DNA from: Onchocerca lupi
Lineage: Eukaryota; Nematoda; Chromadorea; Rhabditida; Onchocercidae
DNA length: 64,000 bases
Assembly: GCA_028564675.1 (NCBI GenBank)
Contig: JAOVVO010000422.1
Span: 1 to 64,000 of the forward strand
Direction of reading: 5' to 3'
Part shown: positions 36,015-49,700 of the stretch, one piece after another
Layout: each line of letters opens with the position of its first letter
Position numbering within the stretch: position 1 is the first letter of the stretch
The notes under the pieces: generated by a model
The model's input: the letters and a program-made list of their open reading frames with translations, nothing else
What the model was told of the DNA's origin: nothing
Database searches by the model: none
Made by a program: the position numbers and the translations under genes

Positions 36015-38277
36015 TCAAAAACTGCAGCTAATATAGCGACGTTTCCCAGTGTCATCCACTGATAGCAACATCGCTCGATTATCCAGCTTTTCCAAGTATA
36101 TTTTACAACCACTTGGATTTTGTAATTCATAAATGACTGCGTTCTGAAGCAAAAATTTAATTTTGCAAAAATCTTGGTGAAAAATGCAAATAGGAGGCAA
36201 GATGAGTTTTTAGGCTATAAGTATCAGAAAAATGTTTGATATAAAATTATAATAAGAACTAACAAGAGATGATATCAAATTATATGAATAATTTAACTCA
36301 GAATTATTGAAAAAACATATTTGAAGCGTTAAATTTACATAAACTACAGAGAAAATTAAGCTTTTAATGGTACTGCTTAATGCCTGGGGTATTTGATGAA
36401 AAATAATTTAAAGTTCAAATTCCATATTTCAATTTCACAAGTATATCAAAGCTACCAGAACAGTTGACATGGCTCTTAGGCACTTAATCGCATTTTAGCA
36501 GATAAACGCACTCAAAGCCTGGTCCTAGAGTAGTTTCTAGGATTGTGAACAGGAAATTTGGGACTTCAAAGAAAATTAATACTTTTGCAATTCGAGTCCA
36601 AAATTTCGATTTTCATCTATTTATATTTTCCATTCAAAATATTCATCTTTTTTAATAACATAAGACTATCAAGTAAAATGTTTTTTATCAGAAACCTGAA
36701 GTTTCTCTAAGCTTTCTTGAATAATTTACTTTTTTTTATTTAAGTCTTTTCCATTATTTTTTAGAATCAATCATTTCCTTACTTATCGCCGATAATAATT
36801 AAAAAGAACGAAATAAAATTAAAAATGAAAGCGAACCGGATTATTTTTGGATTTTAAAATAGACAATACATTGTTGTTGCCAAGATCGAACGAAGTTTTC
36901 ACGCCATTATGAAATTCATCGATTGGTTTTTTCAGCGACATAGAGCTTGAGGTAATTGATCTAAAGCTAGATCCTTCATTTGAGGTGACACTGCTCTGTG
37001 ATTGTTTCTTATTATCTACTGCAAAACTGGGATAAGAAATTATCAATACTGAATCATTGAATTAATTAATCCGAGCTTTCGAATTTATATATCTTTCTTG
37101 TGTAAAGGGAATTGCCTTATTTCATCACTCATATTTTTCATTAGAAAATATGACATCTTCGATGTTTTTGTCTTTTAAGGACAAATAAGGAAAATATTAA
37201 TTAAGAGAAATTAATAAATTAATGAACTTTTCCATCTTTCATTTCTTTTTTCTCCCTTTGGTTTACTTTAGTTTTAATTTAATTTTTTCCTTTAATAGGA
37301 AGCAAAATCTATAAATATCTTAACATCGGAATGTCACTAAGACCAAATAATTAATAGGAATAGGAATTGAGAAAACCTAACTACCGAAAGGATACTGATC
37401 GCTTTTAATAAAAATAAAAATAAAAACATAAAAATCGAGAGAAAAATTGAGAGAAAAAATTATGTAAAACAAAATGAAATTATTAAAAAAATAAAATTCT
37501 CGAAATACAAAAACTTACCGGGTCGACTGATAACCTTTAGTCTGAAAAAAAAAAATGGGATTTCTCATATTTTTAGCTATACATTATTTATTATTAAGTC
37601 TTCTTGGAATTAATAACATAATAGCTAGGAAATAACTCTTATTAACGCAAATTCTTCGAAACTTAATTTAAAATTTATCTACTGTTGTTACTTTCCAACT
37701 TTCTTGCTATGAAAATGTTAATTAAACAGCGAATTCTTCAGCTTGAAAATGTCGCAATTCAAAAATATTAGTTGTATCAGTGAGGTCATATTTAATCATT
37801 AAAATTGTTTTTTAGAATTATGAGAAAATAAATAAATTACATTCATATTTATATGTAATCATATCTATGCATACCAAAGATTCGGAATTGTCTTTGTGTT
37901 CGCGAGAAAAATTTTCGGAACTCCTCAAATTGCTGAAAATTATTTGATTTCATCTGTACCATCTTGTTTCAAAAGAAATGATTCTATGAAACTCAATCGA
38001 AATTCATTGTTTTTTATTTAATAATTGATGAAAGCCAACTTATTGTTAAAATTTTTATCCATTTGAAAAATTAAAAATTTGTGATAACCGAAATAACAAC
38101 ACACTTTGATCCAAAACCAATTTATGATTCTTTTTCAAAATTTTTTGCAAACTCTCTTTTTACATCGGTCATTTCAATTTCCTTTAAATCAAAACTTCAT
38201 CACCAATGGTATTTAATTTTTTGAGCATTTCGATGAAGGTTTAAGGAAATAAATGTGCTAGTAACTCTGATGTCTCC

Positions 38278-38320
<43 letters not shown>

Positions 38321-39483
38321 GATGTGATGGCTTAAAGTAAGAAGAAGGACGGATATTCCGCACCGAATCGGGAAGATTATGCTTTCGATTCCTGAAGCTC
38401 TTTTGGATGATGATTCCAAAAGAATCATCATCCAGTTAAAATGAATGCAAAATGAGACACATTCCTCAATATTTAAGAAATTTGTCAGCAAAAAAAAAAA
38501 ATAAAACGATATAATAGAGCTGGACTTAGATCTAATTTTCTAAATCAGAGCGAGTACAGTTTTTTTCTGACTGCGTAAGGAATACTTTAAAATAAAAAAT
38601 AAAAAATATGTCTAAAGATGCTGCTATCAAATTTCTGATGAGATGTTTAAATTGAGACTTGATGAATTGATTCCATTTAATATGATATCAATAAATATAT
38701 ATTTGAGGAAGTCAAGAAGAAAATTTGTCTATATGGAAGATCAACGAATAACAAGGGTCACAATACAGATCAGAAAAAGAATTACGGAATGAAAAAAAAG
38801 CAAAACCATATAATTTCATACCTGTTTTTCTTGACTAACTCCTTGCTATCCAGTTCATTTTGATTTTTTATCTATTAAAAAGCAAACTACCGTTTAGATT
38901 GAATTGAATTTAATTCACACTTGATTGGAATTTTTCTTCATGTTTAATTTTTTTTTTTTTTTTTGTTTTTCAAAAATCTGTTTGGCGGAATTTTTTTCAG
39001 CACTTTGTAATTCTTTTAATGTTATCGAATTCAGAGGAAGCTTAACATCGCTACTTTAGACATCGGTACTACTCGCTTATCATCGCTACTCGCTACTTTA
39101 GATATATAAGTTTGATTAATAATTTTCACTTCCTATAATTTTCGGAAAAAAGACTAAATTTTGAATTTAATTGAAATTAAGGAAAATAAGTGAGTTATAA
39201 TATATAAAACGAAAGAACGAAGACTTTCGACTTGAATAAATTCCGAAAAAATTTAGATTAATGCGATCTTGATGAATCGCAGGAAATCAGAATATTAATA
39301 ATAGGAGCTAAGTTTGAATTTGTTATTAAGTTCATAATCAAATTCTATTTCTGATCTGAAATAAAGAAGTACCAAATCGATTGAATAGGAACGACTGCTT
39401 GATAAATCGGAAAACTGCTCCGGTTTTTGATATCTTTGATAATTTCTTAACTTTTCACCCAATTTTTTGAAAAAAGTTGACAT
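36015..39483 (-). CDS. unrecognised six-exon gene (about 186 aa)
   Basis: Exons 39483-39373, 38871-38822, 37932-37875, 37541-37519, 37026-36837 and 36143-36015 have GT-AG borders. Their phases (0, 2, 0, 2, 0) agree at every junction, which is unlikely by chance across six exons. The product begins MSTFFKKLGEKLRNYQRYQK, has a Ser-rich middle (SSVTSNEGSSFRSITSSSMS) and ends with a more compact block, IYLEKLDNRAMLLSVDDTGK, then RRYISCSF. No transmembrane segment or signal peptide is evident. A TTGCAG acceptor seven bases before the ATG could accept a spliced leader or indicate an upstream exon. I do not recognise the family; it may be nematode-specific. Introns are 334-946 bases. One contains a perfect hairpin and another a 38-base T run. 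Confidence 0.55.
38279..38316. repeat. 38-base T homopolymer
   Basis: This is an uninterrupted T run in an intron of the minus-strand gene at 36-39.5 kb. Length calls in such runs are unreliable in any assembly. Confidence 0.9.
38404..38434. other. perfect 13-bp hairpin with 5-base loop
   Basis: TGGATGATGATTC pairs exactly with GAATCATCATCCA across the loop CAAAA. It is intronic and not AT-only. There is no following T run on either strand, so it is not a terminator of any known kind. Confidence 0.8.
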
Positions 39484-39831
39484 CACTTTTCTGCAAAATT
39501 TAATTAGGAATATGACAAGTATGTGACAATACGTGGAAGAAGTTGGAAAAGTGATGTTTTTTCTGCTTTTGCATGTTATATTTAGTAGATCAAAAAAATG
39601 AGAAGAAAACTTAGAACACGTACGTCTTGCCCATCCGATCTTCCGTAGTTTCTGAGCTGGTCATTATAATTCGTCACTTTTTTATTTTTTGATTTGAAAT
39701 GATTTTTTACGATTATCAACAGCTATATATACGACCGATTATTTCTGTTTCAATCCGTATTTATTCATAAAAAAAAAAGATTATTTTGTAAAAAATTTTA
39801 TTAAATATGTAAATTTTTTGGAAAAATAATT

Positions 39832-40115
39832 TTATAACGAATATTCTCTGAAGTTGTTAAAACTGGCAATGAACATTGCAAGAATAGATCGAACAATTGC
39901 TTTTTTAAATGCTGAGAGATGTCGCAGATGTAACGTCCTCCGAGACTTTCGATGAACATAAAGATCGCTTCTCTCTTCACAACAATCATTTGAATGAATC
40001 TTAAATCATTTTAAAAACCTTCTAACAATGTTCTATTCAATTTTCAAACTAAATTTGTTGCTATCTTTGATTCATTCACATCATCGACTATTTCATGGTA
40101 TAAATTATTATTATC
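39832..40115 (-). CDS. candidate 3' exons of a second unrecognised minus-strand gene
   Basis: Exon 40115-40050 (begins DNNNLYHEIVDDVNES) follows a good ATTTCAG acceptor. It joins in phase 0 to 39999-39832, which reads NDCCEERSDLYVHRKSRR onward to a stop after FNNFREYSL. The second block is also open in another frame (begins IVVKREAIFMFIESLGGRY), so the true frame is uncertain. An upstream piece at about 40210-40160 (ILETEHFRINATSI) would fit in phase. No family is recognised, and no start codon was settled. Confidence 0.33.
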
Positions 40116-40210
40116 CTGAAATATCAGCATAAAAGTCACCAACGATACGACGATGTTAGAAAAGTAACAATTGATGTAGCGTTAATCCGAAAATGTTCGG
40201 TTTCCAAAAT

Positions 40211-41278
40211 ACTGAAATTATTTTGATGTAAAAAGACAAAATTCGATGGAAATTTTCATAGAGAAAAACGAGATTTTCTTAAGAAAATATAACAAAACAG
40301 AGCCCTGATAAACAACAATCAAGTTGATAAAAACAATAATCTAGCAATTTTACCCTTAAATATTCCCATTTAGGTGTTATGACAAAAATAATGTAAGAAC
40401 ATTAAGCGATTAAATGGAAAATAGAATAAGAAATTGTGCTATTAATAACTGTACAAATCAATCATTTAAAATCCAAAATCTGAATTATATATTTATTTGC
40501 ATTTTTAATAATTTCGAAAAAAAGTTACTCTTCTTATTCCATTTTATTTGAATGTTTTTACACATTAATTTAAGCTTTTCATCATTCCTTTTCTTTTGAT
40601 TCTCTTGTAAGTTTAGGATTAGATAATGAACTTAAGTTAATTTAAGTAATTTAGCTTGCATCGAATATACATATGAGAATATTAATATGTGCGAAAGATT
40701 TTCTCCTCATTTCATAAAAGCTCAGCATATGTTCACTTTAGAGCAACATTTTCTATCAATGTATTGTGATCTACTGCAAGTTATTAATATGAAGATATAA
40801 GTATAGATGATTTAAGACGAAGAAAAAATCAACTGATAAGAGAAAATCATACTGAAGTAGCAAATCAAAAGATCTGGAAATAATAAATAGAAAGGTAGTT
40901 TTCCAATCGATATAATTCAAAGAATTAAAGTCCCGAATTTTGAATTTTAAATCTCAAAGTAACTCTGCAATTTACCGAACACATGCTCTGACAATGATTT
41001 ATGAATATGCTCTACGAAAAATGAAAAAAAAAAAAGTGAAAATGCTATCGGGGAAATAAACAAGTGCTTAAATTTTGTAATTTGAATAGTTTGCCGTAAA
41101 TGCACCTCTAAATACAACATGATTTGCATAGTGCGTATTACACTTCATAAAAAAAAAAAAAAAAAAAAAAAAAAATATCAACGCAAAATTTTATAAAAGT
41201 TTTGAACCTAATTGACAAGTTATTTCTAACCAAACATTTCACAGTAACAGGTTATATTCCGATAATCGAAGCTTAAAA
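40211..41278. other. intergenic or unresolved 5' part of the gene at 39.8 kb
   Basis: Short frames near 41129-41106 and 41000 on the minus strand (starting MQIMLYLE) could be upstream exons, but I could not connect them. An A run lies at 41150-41175. Nothing else was recognised. Confidence 0.35.
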
Positions 41279-42172
41279 ATGTCGATATCATTTACCAGAA
41301 AATTGTCACTCCTATTTCTCGCACTGAATTTAACAATTGTTACGTTATTTTACGGGTATAAGATTAAACTAATTTTATTAAAAAATCTTGATTTTTTAAG
41401 GTTAAGCAGAGGCAATAAATTAGAAAAATGATTGAAGACAGAAAAAGTGCTTCTGTACAATAAAATGATTTTTTAGCTTATCTGTAGAAAAAAGAAAAAA
41501 AAAAAAGAAATTTGAAAATACGAAACAAGCGGTTTCACCAACTTTCAAATTGCCCAAAATATTTTGCTTTTCGAATGTTTGCAAGCTGTTTTTATTGCTA
41601 AAATATAAGAGTTAAAAGAAAACCAAACTTGAATACAATATAATTTTAATTAACAAAAAAGAACAGATTTATAATTGCACCAGAAAATAGTAATAAAATT
41701 TCTGCTGAATTTCCGAAAAAGAGCGTAGTACCTTTTTTTATAATTGATTAGATTTTAAATAAATTTCCCGGAAACTTCATATTAAATCTCAGCAATTAAT
41801 GGATTATTTCATCTCCTCTTTATAAATGCCTTATTAAGCTGAATTTCGATTAGTAAATTAAAACAGATCAACATATTTAGATAACATTTAAATTTCAGAT
41901 ATACTACAACTGATGCTCCATTGGTGCTTATTATTCAACTGATGATACCATTGATCATCTGGCAATTAATTCTAGGCATATCGTTTTTCCCGGATGAATT
42001 CATTACTCAAATTTCGGATGATTTCTACGGACATGATAATGTAGCCGGAGATCAATCATTCTTTCAACCATCTTTCGATCTTATTGATACTATCAATTCA
42101 CATGGTGATGTACCGCGATCGCCTGTATCAGTAACATCCGAAGAACAAAGTTCGCCTTATTTTCTGTTTTAA
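41279..42172 (+). CDS. small two-exon membrane protein, unrecognised (116 aa)
   Basis: Exons 41279-41355 and 41899-42172 join in phase 2. Residues about 8-26 (LSLLFLALNLTIVTLFYG) and about 32-53 (LVLIIQLMIPLIIWQLILGI) are strongly hydrophobic. A hydrophilic, acidic, Ser/Pro-containing tail follows, ending SSPYFLF. The short loop between the helices, YTTTDAP, implies a hairpin with both ends on one side, or a signal peptide followed by one helix. The ATG is the first in frame, with a possible splice acceptor (GTAACAG) about 30 bases upstream. No family is recognised. The complementary phases and the shift to protein-like codon use in exon 2 support it as real. Confidence 0.6.
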
Positions 42173-43717
42173 CATTATTTCTCCCTTTTATTTTGATTTT
42201 TATTGACATCTCATTGTCATGCAAGCATTTAATTCGCTACTAAAATTAAGATTAAACTGAGCTTAAGTCAATTAAATGGATATGGATTTTTAATTACGTG
42301 GATTCATGAAGCTCTTTCCTCGTTCCAATGCATCCCAAAACTTCTGATTTCAAGTCTTTCAGCAAGTATCAGGTATAATTACTAAAAAGAAAAGGATGAA
42401 ATTTTGTAAAAAACAAGGTATAGTTAAAATGAAAACCAAAGGAATAAAAACAGAATGAAATATAATGGAAAAAAGGTTGATAACTAAAAAATCGGAGAAA
42501 AAACTGTGTTCATCAACATGCGGCACTTATCCTTCATCAAAATCAAAGATTAATCTTCGAGAATTGAAAAACTGCAAGTAGTAGCGTATATCCCCAATCG
42601 AGAACATTCCAAATTAGAAAAAAATATATTCAACAAAAAAAGACAAAATCCAATAAACTTCGGAAACATATAATAAAAAATAAACTTCTGCATTTGAACC
42701 ATTATTTAATTTCCGCCTTCAAGAATTAACTTTATAGGTAAGTGTGCTCAATCATACTGCAACGATGGTATCTTTTATTGTAAATAAATTTTCAATAAAC
42801 ACCATCAAAGCTATAATTCTTTTAGATTAACAATTTTTACTGAACAAACAAAATTAAATTGCTGGACAGTACAGTAACTAGCAGTTTAGATCTCAAGATT
42901 CATAGTTTTCCTGCAACAAAAACAACAATAGTAATAGTTATAGGATAAACCTGCTAACAAATAATGAAGCAAAAAGAATTCATCCAATAAAAGTCTCGGT
43001 ATGGCACTGCTGACTATTATCAAGTTCATCTTTTATCGAATGAAACCAAGAAATCCGAATGAAATCATAAAATCTATCCTCATCAGCCAGAAAATCCACA
43101 AAAAGTTACTAGAATGAAACAAGATGTGTAAAAAATGCAAAATAACATTAAATAATTTTTGCATAAGTATCACAAAGAAGGAAGAAACTAAGAACTAAAG
43201 ATTTCGATACCCATAGACAAACAAGTAACTTTTTACCGCAGCATGAAACGCAAATTTCACGTTGAATGAATCGCATAAAAATTGTCTAAATCCTATCTAA
43301 CGCAATAATTTGTTTTAATCTTGTTATAAATCAGTCATTCATATGTTCTTTCCGTCCGATTTTCAAGCTTGTTTTGAAATCTATTATATACTATCATTTC
43401 AGATCAAACATTACAACCAGTATTTTCCTGGGAATTATCAGTTATATTCTAAAATATTCATATTCTCATTTTAAATTATATAAGATATAAGAATTACATA
43501 CTTCTTCCAAAATTCCGAAAAAGAGCTCTTTATGTTTTCTGCTTCTTAAATACAAAAAAATTTATTCTTTATGAGGATACTAAATTAGAATACTCTTAAT
43601 CTAATAGTAAAACAGATCTTAATAGCCTTATTTTGAAATAAAATAGCAAAAATGATTGGTTGAAATAATTAACTGAAAGTTTTATGAAAAAAATTCTCTA
43701 CATAAGTGAATTTTTTA
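42173..43717. other. intergenic between convergent genes
   Basis: This region lies between the 3' ends of the small membrane-protein gene and NOP2. It is AT-rich, with no recognised gene, repeat or RNA. It presumably holds both 3' untranslated regions. Confidence 0.5.
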
Positions 43718-46700
43718 TTAGGTATGTGCTACATTATTTCTATTTTTCCCCTTTAAATTTTTTTTGTTTCTTATTCTCACAAATTTGCCATCTTTGCCTG
43801 ATTTCAACTTATTAGCTAGGAATTTCTTTTTACGAATGCGCTCCTTTGGCACCCTGTTTGGATTAACCGGCATAGTTTCATTCGCAGATTCCTGCAAATG
43901 CATTAATCACAGAGTGTCAATTTCGGTTATCGGCATTCTATTATAAAAAGACAAAATATAGTTTGATGAGTGAAAGAATCAAACCATTGTCTAAACTGCA
44001 TTTTTCTCTTAAAAATAAAATAATTTTTCATAAATCAAAGGTTAAGAACTGCATAACAAACAAACTTTCAATAGTTTGCTTTCTGATTCATCCGTATTGA
44101 CTTTCATCTTTTCAACCGGCAACTTTCGCTGAAATTTATAAAAAAACCGAAAATTTCGGAAATCTTTTAGTGCTATCATACCACATTATAAAATCCTTAA
44201 CGCAATTAGATTTTGGAAAAAAACAAAAATAAAGAAACCTTTTGATTAGCTCCATGCATAATTGATTTCTTCGTCAGGACAAACATTTCTGGAAATGAAA
44301 CAAAAAATAAATGGGCATCCAAAGTCCAATGACAACATCAAACATCTTAATAGTGTCAAGGTAATATTGCAAAGATATTTTGATTTTTTTTTTTTTTTTT
44401 TTTGATATTTGAAGTGGATTGCAATTAAATAAAGAATAAAGGAATGTATGAGTAGCTACAAACTTTAATTAAATTCGTTTCAGGTATTAAAAAAAAAATA
44501 GGATTTTATGTTAACTGTGACCAAAAGAAAAGTTCCTAATAAAATTGAAATGCTTTTACAGCTTTTTTTTTTGACTTTGCAATATCAAATTTTCCTAAAT
44601 TTTCCATAAAATTTAACATCAACTTCGAATTCAATAGGAGTAAAAGAACATAACATCAATTCTAGGTGCTGGAAAACAACTTCGTCACGTAGAATTATTT
44701 TTCGTTAAAATCGCATTCAGAATGTGACACTTTATTAAAAAAGACTCTATAAGACGAAAAAAGTGAAAGAATCTTGCAAAATATCACGAATAAATATGAA
44801 ATAATCGACCTCTGTTTTCAGCTCGATTTGATTTACCATTTTCTACCTTGACTTTGGGAATACTAATATTCTTATCTTTCACTTCACCGGGTAAGTCCGT
44901 ATTTTTCTGAAAACTAAGATCATTCTAAAAAAGATTCCAGTATCGTTCAACTTTATGATCAAATTTGGCTTCAAGGGGTCAAGTTTTTGAATGACAATTA
45001 CGAGAGATGAGCAGAATTAAGCAGAATATACGAAAAAGGAAATAAAAAAGAAAGGAAAAACCGCATTCTATTAGAAGTAATGAACTCCAAACAAATTCAC
45101 AAATAAACAGATCACTGGATTAGAAGAAATTTAAAAAAAACAAATGGTTCTCAAATCCAATTCCAAAAGCAACGCCTTGTTTATTGATCCTCCCACTTTA
45201 TAATAGCTGAAGCTAATGGATGGTATCGAATTGTAGTAATATAGAGAAAAACTGGTCTTGCTTACTATAGCTATAACAATTTCAAAAAAATCTAGAAAGC
45301 TGCAACTTACTGTTGGTTTTGAATTAGATAATTTCTTGAATTTTGCCACAAAGAATCCGTCAATATTATGTATGTGTGGATAATATCGCCGAGTTAGATT
45401 GAGTGATGGGTGGAAGCGGTATTCCCGAAATCTAAATTCAGCCGAAACTTTTTAAAAAAACTTTAGAAAACAGACAAAAAATCCGTATAACACTTACTTC
45501 GTGAATCCTTCTACACCGATGTTCAGTCCCATAGGTACAAGTTTACAATCTCGCTTCCTCAGTGCATAATCCACAACTGCTTCATTTTCTTCGATCTGAA
45601 ACAAAAAAGGACTCATGTAACAATTCAATTTAACAACAAAACAATGATATTGCTATTTACGAGAGCACAGCAAATAGTAAGACTGAATCTTTTAAAAAAT
45701 ACAAAATAATTTCAGAAATTTAAGACAATAAAGTTATATACAGATAGAGAAACAACTACGGATATCTAAATCAAAGATTATCAAAGACTACAAATGAAAA
45801 TGCTTAAAGCATCAGATAAAAACCTGTAATACACTTACCATAACAGAACATGTCGAGTAAACAAGATAACCACCGGTTTTTGAATTTGCATTAATGGAAT
45901 CCAAAGCAGCGAGTATCAGTTGCCGCTGCAAAGTATGACATCGTTGCACATCCTGACTGTCTCGTCGTATTTTCACGCTTCCATCTTTCCAGATGACACC
46001 TGTTCCTGAGCATGGTGCATCCAACAAAACACGATCGAAACCTCGAATGAAATTTTAGACTAGTTTCAAGAAAAATTAAACTAGATATAGATTTTTTTAA
46101 AACTAAATTAATCTTTTAAATCTAGATTAGCCAGCTTCACCATAATTTCTTGGCCATTATCACTGCGTTTAAATGGAAGTAAAAGATCATCTGGAATCAG
46201 AATAATCTAGATTCTTATAGTAATACCATTATCGCTTATATAATCACTATATCATACCATATCATCTCCGGCTAAATTAATAGTGCTTGTACAATTTACA
46301 GTGTTCTACAAACCTTGCGGCATAATTTTTGCAAATTCTCGTCCATCTAAATTACTTACAACCGCATTATTTACTCCCAATCGATGCAAATTACCAATAA
46401 CTGCACGACAGCGTTGCATCTAAAAATAACTGAGTTAAATTAAGAATGAAATATATGCAGCATAAATTGGGAAAATAAAATTTAATTGCAGGAGATAAGA
46501 AAAAAAATTGGTCCAAAATCCACTTTTCTTCCTTTCTGAAACAGAATGGCATTGAAAATTATGATTTGAAGGAAATAAACCATTTCATAAAATAATTCGA
46601 CTTTTCCTTCATCCATAAATTGTAAAACCTTGTTTTATAACTACCAAAACGAAAGATATTTTGAAATTCCGAAATTATACGAAGCACTTACATCAGCATC

Positions 46701-49700
46701 ATTTGCATAAAGAACTCCAGTATTTTTCATCAGTGCTGCAATATGAGATGATTTACCACCCGGTGCAGAACATACATCCAGTATAATTTCATTCGGTTGT
46801 GGAGCTAAAGCCATCACTGGAAGTAAGGAACTCAATCCTTGTAGCATGTAATGTCCAGCAAGATATTCCGGAGTTGCACCTAAAAAATTTATGTGAGTAA
46901 TGTAAACAGATTCCGTTAATTTCATTTTGATTTGCGGCAAGAATTACGAATTTGTGCAACATCCAATGGAGAACATACCAACAGGAACCTGACTATCGTA
47001 CACAATTAAACCAATTTTAGTCCATTCTGCTGCTGGATCAACGTTCATTCCTCTTAAAAAAATAAGTAAATCTTCTGAACTTAATCAATAATGTTTTGGA
47101 TTCCTCAAACAGTCATTATTTCCCTTCAATTTCTCTTTCTAACTCCATCTCTCACTGTTTCGTTTCATTTTGTTCATTCTTTGCTCATTTCCTTGACTAA
47201 TTATAAAATATCTCTCCTTTAAGGTTAAATATTTCGACAATACTTAAAAGATAATAGTTTAAACCTTTGTTCCAAACAGTTTAGCTTACTTGAACCGGTT
47301 AAGATGATAAATTATAGGAAATTGAAATGGACAATTACCTGTTGATCAGATTTCTCGCCAATTCAGCACGCCGAGTTTTCAATGAATTTGAGCGTATGAT
47401 TACAGGTCGTGGTTGTTCGTTTGCTTCCAGAAACTCTAATAACTGCAACAGACAAATTTTCCAGCAAAACTAACTTATTTCGGAATATATAAAAAAAGCT
47501 GGGAGCGGTATAAACATTTCAATATTCAACGAAACATTGGAAAATGGAACAAAAAGCTGCGACTAAATCTCGTGGATTGATTTGAAAATGGCATTTATTG
47601 CGTGGTTAAATAAAAAAAAACAATATCATTCATCATTGAATGTTAATATACAATGACAAGGAAATATGTAAATGCTCTGCATTTTAAAAATATATTATTC
47701 GAAAAATTAAATTTCGGACACTTGTTTCCGCACCAGAATATTGCGGACATTGTATTTATCAACTAAAAACATTCACTTACCTCTGTTCCATTTGGAAAAA
47801 TATCCATAAATTTTTGCATCAAATACTCATTATAACCATAATAACTGCAGAGATCTTTTATGAGAACAGAAATATATTCGTTTCTACTCCTAAAAATATT
47901 TTTAAAAGAATAATAAAAACATACATATAGTGACTACTGAAATACCACGAAAAGTATTTAAGTCCTTAATCTTCAAAATTACATATAAATTTTATAAGGC
48001 TAATAACACGCAATATTAATTTCTGGAGGCTAAAAACTTCTCAAACATCTTTTGAATATGTGAAGAAGAAAATTATACAAGTTAACTTATTAAAACAACA
48101 GTCAACATAAAGCAAATGTTTTTTTACGACAGCACACAGCTTTAGCTATTAAAGTATGAAACGGCAATAATTCAGAAATAAATAAATGTACCGGTTTGGA
48201 TCACGCCGATTTTTGAAATCACCAAGTACTTGGAAAACGTCTGAGATGCGCTGTTTTATTATTCTTAAATTGGGTGCTTGTTTTAGTTCCTCTTCGATTT
48301 CTTCAACTGATGGTAAGTCATATTTTTCTCCGTTTTCAATATTTAACAACAATTCATCATTGGCAAATTTCCTAAAAGTAAGAAGTAAATTCACTATAAT
48401 AATTTGCATTTTGACTAGTCAAGATAGCATTTAACATTATTTTAAAACTGAAAAATAGATATAACTTACATCTCTGAAAAATACTTTTTAAAAATAAAAA
48501 CGCGAGCATCAATATAAATAATAGCAACTACCGAACTGCAACTTACTCATCATTTTCCTTTTTTCGCTCCAATTTTCGAGATTTCTTCTCCACTGACAAA
48601 TCGTCTGCATTTGATTCCGATAGATCACTTGAGGAAAAACAATCACTTTCCACGTCACTATCACCGTCTTCACCTAAAATTAAACATTCGGATTCGACGG
48701 CATCATCGAATCATTGAAATTTTTATAAAAAATTTTTAATTTTGCAAATTTTCACGAAATCTATTCCAAACTCATTCCTGGATCTTTTTTTTTTTTGCAA
48801 AATTTTCGAAATCTATCCCTAATTCATCCATCACGTAAGCAAGATTTTTTTTAATTGATTTTGATTTTTAAAAACTAACCAGCAGTGTTCAAACTAGAAA
48901 AGCTTTCCCTATATGCATCGTCGTCATTCTGAAATTCAAAACAACAAAATTAAAAAAGTGTTGCTTACTAATTAGTACAGAAAAAAAATGATAATAATTA
49001 AAACATTTCTGAATATTTGATTTGATTAAAAGCAATTATCAAAGCCAATTACTAACGTAGGGATTTAAAGAATTTTTTTGTGATTATTCAAAATGATGTA
49101 ATTAAATCGCATTAAAGAACATAAATTCACCTCAAATAAAGACATCTTCTTTGATTTTAGATTTCTTTTTGCATCCTCTCCCAATTCTCCCTCTGTCCGA
49201 TCTTTTCGAATTTTTCTCACCAATACTTTTTGTCCAGTTGAAAAATCCTAAAAATCAATTAGTTCAAAATTTTAATTCGAATGTTACTCCTATTTTCAGT
49301 TCACGCTCATGATGCTATATGTATCCTGTTTTCACTACAAATATTAGAAAAAGTATCTTGTGTATTGGAATAGAGAAAGAAATTTTTTGTATTGATATGC
49401 AAGCCAAATAATAAAAATACAGAATAAATGAAAAAAAAAAAAAAAAATAAATGAAGAATCATCAAAGGACAAACTCAATTTAATTTCGAAAATTAGAATT
49501 GAAAATGGCTATAAACATGACTACGCAAAAAATAGTGAAAACTAAAGCTGAAATAATTAAAAAACAAAATAAACTTAGTATCATCTCATACCTTTTCCTC
49601 TTTCGCTGATTCCGTTCTTTTCCTTTTAACAATTTTAGGATTCACATTTTCTTGAATCTGCAATTGTTCAAAAAAAAAACATATATTTTTAATTCCAGCC

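Noticed and set aside
39801..39989. Alternative frame IVVKREAIFMFIESLGG at the second unknown gene
   Set aside because: It is plausible as protein but has no suitable acceptor or phase match with the neighbouring exon. The other frame ends in a natural stop. Left unresolved, not annotated.
46120..46200. Protein-like frame (DDLLLPFKRSDNGQEI) in a NOP2 intron, minus strand
   Set aside because: It has an acceptor but no GT donor in the needed phase. The flanking exons join directly to give the conserved family sequence without it.
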